Assembly (NCBI GenBank): GCA_037892935.1
Contig: JAYXKI010000001.1
Coordinates: 1,054,001-1,118,000 of the forward strand
Direction: 5' to 3'
Length of the DNA stretch: 64,000 nucleotides
Source: Phlebopus portentosus
Lineage: Eukaryota > Basidiomycota > Agaricomycetes > Boletales > Boletinellaceae
The first letter of the stretch is position 1, and each line of letters begins with the position of its first letter. Under the pieces are notes generated by a model, which was given only the letters and a program-made list of their open reading frames with translations, ran no database searches and was not told the DNA's origin. The position numbers were made by a program, and so were the translations under genes. Of this stretch, positions 24,048-34,812 are shown in pieces.

Positions 24048-26219
24048 TTAGCCGAAGACCTCTTGCTGCAACTTTTGCGCTTCTGCGAGAAGTTGCTCGA
24101 TGCGCTCGAGCTTCTCCGTGCGTTCTGAATCGTCGAAAGGAAATTTGTCTGATTCGGGGATCGGAGCAATATCGATGAGCGGTGCAGACAGCTTATTATC
24201 GCAAGTTGGAGGGTTGACCGATGGAACAGGTGCTATATTGCCAAGGCTCTCCAGGAAGTCGAAGTCTAGTAAGGAAAGCGAGAGGGTATTGACTCGCAAT
24301 GGTCTGCGAGTGCGATCCGGCTAGCATCGGCTGTATCATTAGGCTCGTTTGTGCATTCTTGCAGTGTCTGAGGCCCAACAGAATTTTCCTCGGCCGCAGG
24401 CAACGCTGTACCAAGAACAGATGCATTGGCCCACAACGCATCTGAAATTATCATCGTTAGCAGCCGATCGAGGCAATGAACACAGGCCCGCAGAATGGGA
24501 CTCACCGATATCATCCGGAAGGCCTGAGCTTGATCCGATCTCCCCAGCACCACAGGAAGCCAAACTCAGCAGAGTCGCTTCAAGTGCACTCTCCACGAGC
24601 TCGTCGTCCCAAATAGGCGGTGGTGGGACACTGTAGTCGAGCTGAGAAAGGATGGCCTTTGCGGTCTCTACGTCCACTTCCTCCACGGCCGCAGGCTGTG
24701 CAGGTATTGTTGTTGTCTCATTTGTCGGTGGCCGTTCAACAGATGCCTTTGTCGGCGAGTGCGTGGGTGATGGCGGTGCTGCTTCAGCTAAGGCCGTGGC
24801 AACACTTCGGGAAAGTTTCGGATTAGGGGTATTGCAACCGTTGGCGGCAGGTGGTGGTAGTGGTTCCTGTGAAGAGTCAAGCCGTGCACGCTTAGATGGG
24901 GCGTCCGTATCCGTGACCGAATCCGAGTCAGGCGATGCCCGTTTTTGTGAAAGAACCTTTTCCGGTGGCTTGTCTGCTGCATCGTGAGGGAGGAAGGCCG
25001 ATCCAGCGGAGAGGCCATCCATCCACCCATCGAAAATTTCGATCGGCAGATGTGGATGAGTAGGCGACATTGCGGGCGTGCTGACTTCGCTGACGGTGTC
25101 CGCTGAATCTGAGGAAAGCGACGAGACCGACGATTCATGCGATGCAGAGGAGCAGGCAGAAGAGACGCTTCTACACAGAAAATTCAGCATAATGTACGTA
25201 GATAGGTTGATAATGCGAACATACCTTGCGCGTTTGAATGGCTTGAGAGAAAGCATTTGATCTTCGCAACACGTCACGTCAGACTCTTCACTGCTAGCAC
25301 GAGCGCGTTTTCGTGGGGGACAGTCGGAGGATGTGGATGACACGATAGTTTGTTCGCTAGCATTCGAGCACGTCGAAGGCCGTTGAGCTCGCGACTTGCT
25401 GATAGTCACTGTTTCCGCTTCCAAACTCTCAATCTCCTTCGCGAAACAGCTCGTCTCAGACGCGTTGTTTTCATCAGGACTGCCGTACAGACGTTGAGCC
25501 GTAGCCTTCACTTCCTCCAACTCGCGTATAACCTCTTCGTTGTACATCTGTTTCTTTCCTTCCACCCACACGCGGTGCGCGCAGTCCAATGTCAAAGATC
25601 GGTTGCCCTGGAAATGACGCTTTGAGAATGCGATCCATCCGATTTTACGGCGTGCGTTTGAGAACCAATCGTCTAAAGACTTCGGTGTCATGGTCAGCGT
25701 TTTCGCGAGCTCCTTTTTCAATGAGACTGGAGGGAAAGGATTGTGCAGGTTCTCGAGGAGCCATTTACACTGTGCACCAATAGCGGTAAACTTTGAACGA
25801 ATTTTATTTGAAGACGAGCGCATCGTAATCCCAGGAGCGGATGGTTCATGTGGCTTATGTTCCCTTGTGTTGTACGACGAAGAAATCTCCATCTGCTTTG
25901 ATGATTGCGCGTTCGGGCCAGGATAAATTGAGTCGAGCAGTCTCCCCAGCTCCGAGTCCAATGACAAGTCAAGAGCACTTGAGGTTGAATAAAAGTCGGA
26001 TATTGATTCCGCTACGGTTGCGATTCTGGTCGCTGTCACATACGCCGCTACCGCCGTCCCCTTTTCAATGGTGTCACTGTGCTCGAGCAGATCGAGATGT
26101 AGCGCTGACCACGACGATTCAAAAGACATGAGCGACTGATAATCATGAATGGAACTTAGGAAAGTTGTCTCGGCTTGCTTTACGCGACAAGCGAGAGTGT
26201 CTTCAAATCGAGCGAACAT
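24048..26219 (-). CDS. HD1: HD1-class homeodomain mating-type protein (HD1b)
   Basis: I chose ATG 26219 (MFARFEDTLACRVKQ); the open frame continues upstream to 26369 but would overlap the HD2b start. An N-terminal helical specificity region of about 135 residues precedes a TALE-type homeodomain (about 140-200): CKWLLENLHNPFPP and LDDWFSNARRKIGW. After it come a basic PPRKRARASSEE signal, Pro/Ser/Thr-rich disordered sequence with a second basic SKRARLDS, and a C-terminal coiled coil (KLERIEQLLAEAQKLQQEVF). Introns: 25224-25171 (GTATGT...TAG, 54 nt), one beginning GTGAGT near 24505 and a 59-nt GTTGGG...TAG intron that connects the last exon in phase. It is the divergent partner of HD2b and the longer of the two HD1 proteins. 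HD1 proteins usually bring the nuclear localisation signals to the HD1-HD2 dimer. Confidence 0.88.
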
Positions 26220-26359
26220 AGTGAGAGTTGAAAGGCTGAGAAGTACTGTGTAGTGTCGCGGGAAGCGGATGTCTGAGAGCGTGAGAATATCTTCTTTGTT
26301 GGACGGACTAATGATACCTCGCGTGCTCTTCAACTCACCACCAATCTCACCTACTCGTA
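26220..26359. promoter_or_regulatory. Bidirectional promoter of HD1b and HD2b
   Basis: Only 140 bp separate the divergent start codons, so this interval must contain both core promoters or 5' leaders. GAGAGTTGAAAG at 26223-26234 lies 4 bp before the HD1b ATG and also occurs 31 bp before the HD1a ATG. The functional elements are inferred from position only. Confidence 0.65.
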
Positions 26360-28271
26360 ATGGACTCAACGGCTCGCCTCACGGAAATTGTGCGCTTGGC
26401 TGAAGCTTTGCAACGCGAGACTCAATGTTTCGCTGGACGTCGTGAGGGGCCATCTACGCAAATAGTGACCGTCCCCGATACCCCGCCTCTCGTCTTGACT
26501 GTTCCTTCGTCGTTTCATCTAGTACGCGACCTCGTAGAAGCTGGCGTTCCGATAGAGGCCGCAGAAGCTATATCCGCCAAATATCAGGCATCTGCAGAAC
26601 AGCTGGCGGACTACCAGTGCAATACCGTGTACATAGATGCATTGGAGAAACTACGATGCTGGCCGTCTTCGCAACACTCGGATATCATCGCTGCGTTTCA
26701 GGAGGCTCACCGCCAAACCTACCACCAAGCGTTAATCAAATGGAAAGAGGGGATTCTGAACTATGTAAAAAAGGGATTTAGTCGGACACCTGATCCTGCG
26801 AAGGAAAAGTGTAAAACGAAGTCTTTTGACCAGGTGCTGTACGGCCTTGAACTAGTTGGTGATTTATGCTGAGCCTTTCTTTCGTTGCAGAAATTCGTGC
26901 CTTTTCTAGAGAAATGCTTCAGTAAAAATCAACGGCCGAGTCGGAAGGACAAGGAGGTCCTGGCTGAGAAGACTGGCATGTCATATAGACAAATACACAT
27001 CTGGGTGAGCCCAGGCTTCACTTGTCGTTGCTCTGGTTCTAATATCTTTCAAAGTTCCAAAATCGACGTTCAAGGACTAAGAAATCTCCAGAGCAGTTTG
27101 GTTCTCAGAACGAGGAGTTTACTTCCTGCTCAAGAGCTTCATCTGTCACGTTGGTGGACGATGATCATCTTTCAGGTTATATCGCTCCTTCATATGCGTT
27201 TCCCGTGATGTATCCGCCTGAGATCGAGGAGGATCCATTTCCTTGTCGATTTGGGGATTTTTCTTCTGTCCCCAAACCGTACTGGCTGCGCTCTTCAAGA
27301 ACAAAGCAATGGTCATCGTCGGAGCAGCTCGATGTCTCCGTACTGATCTCAGCATTCGAGAAACTTCAGATCAACGACGACTCAAAGTCCAAGGCGAGGA
27401 GGAAAAAATGTTCGACGTCAAGCGTGTCGAAATCTGTAACGACTAAATTCTGTTACGAAATGATACGGCCAACGGTCATTCGTCCTCTCCGTGCACCATT
27501 GGCGGCGCTCGTCCGAACTGAGATTAATTGTTTATTGCGGTCATCTGGCACGTCTTCGCAAGAAAGCGATTTCGCCAAGCAGAATGAGAGCACGAGTCAG
27601 AACGGAGAACGTTTGAAGGCGAAGTCGCGGAAACCACGTCAACGTAAGGCTGTGGAGCAAGGCCGAAAACGAAGGTGATCAACAATCCTTACCACCTACC
27701 GAGCCAGCGAACGAACAACAATTTGTAACACCAGCCGTACCTTCCCAAATCAAGAGAGTGGGGAAGAAAGTTGCGCGCTCGAAACCGCGACTCGTAAGGG
27801 CTGCAAGATTCTGCAGAGCCCGAAGTCGCGGTGGAGATTGTCAGGGAACCTGAAGAACCGCCAAGTTCTCATCCGTCACCGAGTACATCCATCGAATCGC
27901 TACCATCATTGTCATATTCAACTGCCAGCTCTTCATCCTCAACTTATTCTGTGTCCCCGCCGGCATCTTTCGCAATGCTATCCGACGCCGGACTTACGCC
28001 GTCACCATTCGATGAATACCGGTCCAGCGGCTTATCGTTGACATTGCCTCCGTCGCTGACCTTCGATGACCATCCGCCGCCGCCAGCAACGTTCACCTCG
28101 GATGGATTTTCTTTTGACCTACCAAAAGGTCCATTGGACTATCCTTTTGACTTCGGTATACCTGGATATCCTTCTTACTCTGATTCACTTGACTCACTGG
28201 CGCAGGGATTAGGATCATCTTCAGATTTCATGTTTCCTTCGTCTTTCGAGTTACCTTGTCTTGCGTCTTGA
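26360..28271 (+). CDS. HD2: HD2-class homeodomain mating-type protein (HD2b)
   Basis: Exons 26360-26833 (158 codons), 26891-27004 (38 codons) and 27055 onward join in phase. Exon 1 is the helical specificity region (LVEAGVPIEAAEAISAKYQ). The homeodomain spans exons 2-3: PSRKDKEVLAEKTGM and QIHIWFQNRRSRTKK, with the intron again right after the helix-3 Trp. Downstream SRASSVTLVDDDH matches HD2a SRSSSVTLVDED. The C-terminus (27831-28271 frame) is Ser/Pro-rich with an acidic aromatic end (GPLDYPFDFGIPGYP). A 64-nt GTAAGG...CCAG intron (27644-27707) moves exon 3 into the frame reading NEQQFVTPAVPSQIKRVG. A second frame change near 27790-27830 lacks a good GT-AG intron; the best candidate, GTAAGG...TCAG, is out of phase. 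Either a weak splice site or a one-base change is involved. Confidence 0.86.
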
Positions 28272-29477
28272 CTACTTCGTCTTCGCCTTCTTTAATCGAT
28301 CGAAATCTTCGTTTTGCATTTCTTTACGTTGCATTCTTCATATCTTTATTCATTGTTTTGCGGTCTTGTGGATCTGTTTGCCGTGTCTTGGGAATCAAGG
28401 ATCTGTACTTGTACCGTCTATAATGTGTAATGTAGTGATGCTGCGACATTCGCGGCTCTTTCTTCATATCTTGTTCGTTTGCTTGAAGCTTTTTGAGGAA
28501 ATTGCGGGAAAATGAAGGTTATCAGCACTCAAAGAAAACAAGGAACAGACGATGACGTGTCATTTTTCAAAGCTTGAGAAACTACGTTAACGCCATAAAA
28601 TAGTCTCCCGGGTGTCAGGAAACAATAAGTGATCGGTCAGAGGCGTGCAATGAGCGTCAGCGATAACCGAACGTTGTTGCATGCAACGTCTATGATTATC
28701 GTTGTTCATTAGTATTAAACACAAACAGACGAGCCTATTTTGTTGGAGTTGCACATCTAATCAAAGCCATCAGAAGATAGATATACGGGCAACATAATTG
28801 AACATACTGCTTGGTAGGAAAAGGATGCTACGAAGCCAGCAGTCGTGAGCATCTCAAAGCTCGCTCAGCAAATGAGCGAGAAAATTTGATCACAATAGAC
28901 AACCGGCCTTCTTTTCGGTACGAATCTCAAGACTTGATGTAATGCACTTCAGCCATAAAGATGTTGAGCTTCGGAAGCGGCGCGGCCATGGCAGAAAACA
29001 CCTTGAAGGTGCGTCGTCATGGAGGTAAGTGAGCAAGCAAGACGAATGCTGAAAAACTCCCGCGCCACAGAAAACGAATTTGTCACATCACGACTACTTG
29101 TGACCTGACGCGTCACCATCGCAAAGTTATTTGGTTTTGGATATTTGTCGATTCACTCTGTGAATAGACTTTGTCGAATTCATATGTACGGTATATTCAT
29201 AATGGTTTCATGTTCTCCTATGCTTATCATTAATTTAAACGTCTGCTCTTCGTAACAGCCTGCTCCGTGGTGGCGAGATGTTGTGTCCGAGTCCCTTTCA
29301 CGTTGTGAGTTTCCATCATATGGTCGGACTTTAATCGCAGGTAGTCAATGCTGATGAGTTCTTCCTTCGGTGAAGTTGGTGCTTTCCGGCAGCTTGAATG
29401 ATGGTTGGCGACAAGAAAAGGTAGAAGTTCCGAGTCCGCATATCTCTCATGACTTGAATCCAATCCTACTCTTTTTC
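28272..29477. other. Spacer after the homeodomain cluster
   Basis: No gene is recognised. A short frame near 28963 (MLSFGSGAAMAENTLK followed by GTGCGT) could be a first exon of the next small gene but cannot be proved. The remaining frames are short and without domain character. Confidence 0.4.
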
Positions 29478-29984
29478 TACAGTAAATCCTATTCTGATGT
29501 TCTTCACTGTTTCGCAAAGTTCTTGGAATTGCATCTTACATACGATTGGTCCTTCTTAAGAATACAGGGTGATGTTGTCATGCTGTATGAACGAACTGAA
29601 CCAGCGACATGGTATGGTTGCTGCAGACCCATCAAGGGTTTTTGCTGGACAGTGCTTTTTACGGAGCTTCAATTTGATGTGTATTTCGCATGGTTAATGG
29701 TAAGCCCATAGCTCTTTGCAAGAACCAATGTCAGGTTACAAATGGTGTCATCATTTTTTCAGAAGGACATCGCACATCGAGAAAGCTGTGTCAGAAAAAG
29801 TCCGCATTCGGGTAGTATTGAAGATAGATACATGGCTCATTCTGAATCATTTCTCTCGGGTCGAGTGATTCGAGCCACGGCCAAGGACGAATCGGAAGGA
29901 ATGCGAATTTCACTGTCTGACTTCGAGGATCATGAGCCTTCATCTTCAAATGTTGACTCACTCGAGGAGCCAGGTGATTGCTGA
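29478..29984 (+). CDS. Hypothetical small protein, 5' end unknown
   Basis: Two open blocks join in phase across a canonical intron (GTAAGC near 29700 to TTTTCAG near 29762). The first block reads SYSDVLHCFAKFLELHL to FDVYFAWLM, the second from KDIAHRESCVRKSPHSG to SSNVDSLEEPGDC and stop at 29984. The second block has a hydrophilic, phosphorylatable Ser/Glu-rich tail. No start codon is visible in this frame, so an upstream exon is likely. I do not recognise a family. It lies between HD2b and the rvt gene, on the same strand. Confidence 0.4.
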
Positions 29985-30649
29985 TAAATGCAGTTGCACT
30001 GCAATTCAAATAGGAGACTCCCCATCACTTCGTAAATTGAGTCAACTTGGCTCGTCGATTCATTCTAGACCAGACCTCGGGATATCAGTGAGCTGTTTTT
30101 CTCGTTGTTGCTTCAACTTCCCTTATACCTCTCGATTTTGATTTTTCTACTGGAATTCAAAGTTTTGACATCGTAAGACTTGTGCAGCTAGAAAGAATGT
30201 AGAAAGCAATCCTCCTTCCATATGGCAAGCATGGTGCGTCTTTGATGGAATGAATGTATTTACATCACAAAACCCGTTCGGTACACAGCTTTTCCGCTCA
30301 GGATCCACCTGCCTTACTGCGAAACGCTAAGAAGGATTGACCAGTAAAGAAGGAATCAGCGTTCTTGTAAGATTGGTGTCTTTTATTTTACGAAGAAAGG
30401 GTACCAAAATGTTCATTGACTTGCGGTAAACTTGGCTTGGTCCGACCCCTTTGATACACTCAATTCGGCGCCGAATATCAGTTCAGGCCACGACATGTCT
30501 CCAAATGATCAATCATCGGGACAAGTCAGATTGGATTGAATTGCGGTACCGAACTAGTCATGGAGGGTCATATGTTGTTGGACTGACGTACCAAGTTTTC
30601 CGAGCTCGTGATTGCCGGTGCCGGTCATAACAGAGCTCTTGGCTTTGTC

Positions 30650-30655
30650 TATAAA
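30650..30655 (+). promoter_or_regulatory. TATA box of the rvt gene
   Basis: TATAAA followed by an A run lies about 110 bp upstream of the chosen ATG at 30765, a usual fungal spacing. No other TATA-like motif is closer. Confidence 0.5.
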
Positions 30656-30764
30656 AAAAAAAGGTTCTCAACCTTTGCTCGTAAAGGACAGGACCTTCTA
30701 GTTGGCCTTCACTGAACACTCGCGTCTAAACTACTTCAGATACTCTTGTTCATCTCTTCAAAGA

Positions 30765-33449
30765 ATGTCTGCCGAAGCTTTCAGCGAGACTCTACACTTC
30801 ATCACGAACGTCAAGCTCTCTGAGCTCGACAAAAAGAATACAAAGTTCCGCGAACATCTGTCTCAGGTTAACGAGAAGGCCAATAAGCATACGGATATTG
30901 ACGCTATCGCGCACCTCGAGGTACTCGTTGACGGCCTTAAGGAGTGGCCGGGTGCGCGTACTGCTGACTTCAATCTTCGCGACATCGAACGTTATCTAGA
31001 ACAGGCGCGCAAAGACCCTGGCTTCCCTCCTTCCGTCCTCGACGACTGGAATTGTCAGGCCCAGGCGCAGTTTGATAACGAGGGTACGCGCTTTGACTTT
31101 GCTCGCTTGTTCGGCATGCTCGTAAATGACTGGCTCCGGTCAAAGTCGCCGAAATCTCAGGACCCGATCGCCGCCAGCGATATTCATTCTCAGCACCGGT
31201 CGTCGTCCCGGGAGACTTTCGAAAAGGTTAGCAGAAAGGAGACAATCGAGCAAAAGGAGAAGCTGGAATCGATTATCTTTGTGGAGAAGAAGATTGACGC
31301 CTCAGCTCTGGAGAGTTACCTAGATGGTCTGTTTGCTGACAAGGAGGCGAAAGATGAATTGGAGAGAATGCGCTTGCGCATTGCATCGTTCGCTGCGGGC
31401 CTGAGGGGACGAGAGATCACGATGGAGGAGTTGAAGCAAGTTATACAGTCTGTATTGCGGACGGATGTACTCTCTGAAGAAAAACAAGCGACTCTCAAGG
31501 AGTTCCTCCTCAATCCAACGATCACACGAGAGTTGGCGAGCGTTCTCAATATGCAGCTTTCGACGATCAAATCGTGGACATGGCCGGAGGATGGTGTGGC
31601 AGTGGAACCACGGCGTCATCTCAATGGACGTACAAGGTTCTATCTTGACGCTGAGATCCTTACGTGTCTCCTCCTTCACTATCTGGGCGTGCTTTGGTCA
31701 GTGGAATTCAAGAGAAATCTTAATCGAGTGCTAAAGAGCGCCGCATGGAAGGAGTTGCCGAAGAAACTTTCGCGCATCGACCACATCCGCAGAGACATCT
31801 TCTTCGGCACGGAGGATAGCAGCGTTGACAAGCTCAGGCAACAATTCGACAGGGATCATTTCTTTATGTGCCAGCTACCGACGGAGTTCGAAACGGTAAT
31901 CGATCATTATGCCGAAGATAGAGGTAGCGAGCAAGCGAAGAGGAAGAGATTCGGTTCAAGGTTGGACAATGGTATCCGGACTGATACACCAATCGACTTG
32001 AAGCAGTCCCTGTTACATATTCTCTCCGCTGACATCGTCTTGAACAAGGCGCTTCACGGGCAGTGCACTGTACTACGAACAGACCTGGAATGGTTCGGTC
32101 CCTCTCTGCCTTTCGACACAATTATAACAGTTCTCCGATTCTTTGGAGTACCAGAGGACGATATTAACTTCATGCGGTCGTTCCTCTCGTGTCCTATCAT
32201 GTTCAAAGACGATCCTTCGAAGCAGATTCGTGTTCGCAAGCGTGGAGTTCCACTCTCCTACATGCTGAGCACGCTCTTTGGGGAGCTCGTCATGTTCGTC
32301 ATGGACTTCGCTATCAATCAAAAGTCGGGCGGATTGTTCCTGCATCGAATCCACGATGACTTCTGGTTGTGGGATGCAGACGAGATGCGCTGTGTCGATG
32401 CTTGGACCGAGATGCAACGGTACGCTTCAACTGCCGGGCTTACGTTTAACAGGGAGAAAACGGGATCAATCACCGTTGGGAAGGACGCCGTACACGAGGA
32501 TCTGCCTCGTGGCGATGTACGATGGGGATTTCTAGTCATGGATGCGAGCATGGACGGGCGATTTAAGGTGGACCAGGCCATGATTGACAGGCACATCAAA
32601 GAGCTGCGCCGGCAATTGGCTTCGATGACTTCTATCTTTGGGTGGATCCAGGCATACAACAAGTACATGGCGTTCATAGTTCGAAACTGCGGGGACCCTG
32701 CAGTCGTGTACGGCAGAGATCACATAGATGACATCATCGACACGCTTGCGCGCATACAACTTTCGCTTTTTACTGGTATGGAAGGTGTGCAGCACGGATC
32801 CATTGCGAGCGCGATTGCGAGTATGATCAAGGATAAGCTTGATGTGTCTCTTGACGATGTTCCCTACGGCTGGTACCTCTGGCCCAACGCAGCGGGCGGA
32901 CTGGAAGTGAAGGACCCGCTTGTTGATATGTTTCTGTTGCGCGATGGTTACGTCGGACGATCGGTGGATTACATTATTCGCGATGCCCTCTGGCATGACG
33001 AATGGCAATACGCCAGTGCGAAGAGGCGATGGGAAAGTAGCGACGCGGATGAACGCGCGAAGAAGTACCTAAAGCTTTCATCCGGCAAAAGGGAGGTTGT
33101 CTCGGTGACGGACCCATTCTTCTCTTTTGAGGAATTCACAAAAAGCAGAGAGGAGCGTGGTTCTTGGTGGTGCTCGGCGTACAAGAAGCTCCTAGAGCGT
33201 CCCAGTCAATGCAGCATCTCTTGCACGCCACGGTTACAGGCATCACTAGAACTGCTCGATGATGGTATTGATGCCTTCGGAGGAGCGACGGACTGGGATA
33301 CTCTGCGTCCGTACTGGCAATGGATCATCGCGCTTCATCACGACCAGATGGTGAAGAAGTTTGGAAGTTTGGCGGTGGTTGATCCGACAACTGTTCCTGT
33401 AGGTATGGTTTCCGTTTTCAAGAGCTCGCGTATGAAGTGGGAACAGTAG
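30765..33449 (+). CDS. rvt: Reverse-transcriptase-like cellular protein (rvt type)
   Basis: A single uninterrupted frame encodes 894 residues from ATG 30765 (AAAGAATG context); the frame extends further upstream only with non-ATG codons. Residues about 1-250 are helical and charged with no nuclease motif. The palm of a polymerase follows: motif A VLRTDLEWFG (about 437-446), motif B RKRGVPLSYMLSTLFGE (about 492-507), motif C LHRIHDDFWLWD with the catalytic Asp-Asp near 531-532, motif D GLTFNREKTGS and motif E WGFLVMD. There is a long region before motif A, as in the rvt genes of fungi, which are single-copy, non-mobile relatives of retrotransposon polymerases. No endonuclease, RNase H, gag or terminal repeats are seen. 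Intact, intronless, GC-rich coding sequence unlike its AT-richer surroundings suggests selection for function. The cellular role is not settled. A degenerate LINE is less likely because no other element part is present. Confidence 0.8.
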   Translation: MSAEAFSETLHFITNVKLSELDKKNTKFREHLSQVNEKANKHTDIDAIAHLEVLVDGLKEWPGARTADFNLRDIERYLEQARKDPGFPPSVLDDWNCQAQAQFDNEGTRFDFARLFGMLVNDWLRSKSPKSQDPIAASDIHSQHRSSSRETFEKVSRKETIEQKEKLESIIFVEKKIDASALESYLDGLFADKEAKDELERMRLRIASFAAGLRGREITMEELKQVIQSVLRTDVLSEEKQATLKEFLLNPTITRELASVLNMQLSTIKSWTWPEDGVAVEPRRHLNGRTRFYLDAEILTCLLLHYLGVLWSVEFKRNLNRVLKSAAWKELPKKLSRIDHIRRDIFFGTEDSSVDKLRQQFDRDHFFMCQLPTEFETVIDHYAEDRGSEQAKRKRFGSRLDNGIRTDTPIDLKQSLLHILSADIVLNKALHGQCTVLRTDLEWFGPSLPFDTIITVLRFFGVPEDDINFMRSFLSCPIMFKDDPSKQIRVRKRGVPLSYMLSTLFGELVMFVMDFAINQKSGGLFLHRIHDDFWLWDADEMRCVDAWTEMQRYASTAGLTFNREKTGSITVGKDAVHEDLPRGDVRWGFLVMDASMDGRFKVDQAMIDRHIKELRRQLASMTSIFGWIQAYNKYMAFIVRNCGDPAVVYGRDHIDDIIDTLARIQLSLFTGMEGVQHGSIASAIASMIKDKLDVSLDDVPYGWYLWPNAAGGLEVKDPLVDMFLLRDGYVGRSVDYIIRDALWHDEWQYASAKRRWESSDADERAKKYLKLSSGKREVVSVTDPFFSFEEFTKSREERGSWWCSAYKKLLERPSQCSISCTPRLQASLELLDDGIDAFGGATDWDTLRPYWQWIIALHHDQMVKKFGSLAVVDPTTVPVGMVSVFKSSRMKWEQ

Positions 33450-34812
33450 AAATGTAGCATTGCACTCTTTCTTCACTTATCATTACCGTGTTATAGTTCG
33501 AACCTGTATTTCATCACAGTTACTCAGCAAGGCTGTAAATGAAAATGCAAAAGAGTTATATCCGTGGAAAAGGCTCACAGACGCCAGTGTGCACAACCAC
33601 AGCCTCTGGATAGCAACTGAAATGTCGTAGGCTCTGTATCCACTTGCCGTGGGATCCGGACAGTGCTTCATCTGAAAGCAAAGGACTCTCCTAACTCTTC
33701 CTGTTGACGTGAGACGTTCCAATCAAACAATCGATTGGAAATAACATCAGGGTGCTTCTTTCTTCCCTTTTCTTTAGGTAGTCTAATAAAATGAATACGG
33801 AGCCAAGGAACATAACGCATAGAGTTGCCTGACTCTTCGTACTCAAACTAAACAGTCATTGATGGGCATTGTTCTCGTTGTGTATGCTAGATGATGATAC
33901 GCAACAGACGATTCTCTTGATCTACATGTTCTCCATGCTACATCATTGCGAATTGTTCTGATAATCGTGCTTGAATGGATAGAATCAATCATCTTGCTGG
34001 AGGACGCTTGAACACCCGATGATCCTGCAACTCATCAGACGGACTCGGATGCGGCCGCCTCATCCCGCATATCACAGATGCACTTGACTCTCTCTCTCCA
34101 ATTGTGACCTGATTCTCGGTTGTTCGCCCCTTGTCCGGTTATTTTGGCTCATTCCTTGTCAATCTCATAACGATAATCTCCCATTGAGTGGTCCACAAAT
34201 CATACTCAGCATAATATTGACACGCGTCGAATGCATGCACACATGAAACTAGCCCGAATAATCTGTTCCCGATCTTCAATGCTCACCAAGGTCAGACTAA
34301 CATGCGGAGATCCGAAATAGATCAGGTTTAGTCCCCCCGGAGTCAAGGACAAGCCAGAAGAGCATCCGATGCAGAAATGACAGCTCAGCTCCACGATGAT
34401 CAAAGTCTGACCGTGAATTTGGAAACTTTTGCCTCTTTTGTGCCATTTTCAAATACCGGGCCATTTCTACCACGAGGATTGCGTGCACGGCAGTCCTTCT
34501 GCGGCCTGGATTGATTGTGCCTGCACGTATTCACCCCTATGGCCGATAACAAATCGAACCGGTGGTTTGTCAATTATTTGTATTATCAGTAGACACCGTG
34601 TCCCTCACTGCCTCAAAAGCATTCACGCTTCAATTTCTACACCTCTCAATTCGACAGTCAAGTATAGGAACGCCAAAGAACAAAACTCGAGTAGACGGTA
34701 TAGGCCACATGACGAAATAGTACATCTCAGAATAATGGTGCGGAATTGCATACATCCTATTGAACTCTGGGATCAGTTCCCGCGGTAAGTCAAATTAAGC
34801 ACCAACTCACCT
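33450..34812. other. Gene-poor spacer
   Basis: No supported gene. Plus-strand frame 34429-34788 and minus-strand 33722-33483 lack domain-like sequence and consistent codon use. I see no terminal repeats that would mark the downstream end of a transposon carrying the rvt gene. Confidence 0.45.

Noticed and set aside
24349..25260. Several plus-strand frames opposite HD1b
   Set aside because: They are shadows of the Ser/Pro-rich HD1b coding strand.
26220..26369. Upstream extension of HD1b to 26369
   Set aside because: It would overlap the HD2b start and skip the typical HD1 start MFARFEDTLACR; the extra residues are not domain-like.
30702..30764. Upstream extension of the rvt frame
   Set aside because: It begins with TTG, not ATG; the first ATG in good context is 30765.
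30600..33500. Retrotransposon interpretation of the reverse transcriptase gene
   Set aside because: No second element domain, terminal repeat, poly-A tail or target-site duplication is visible, and the frame is fully intact.
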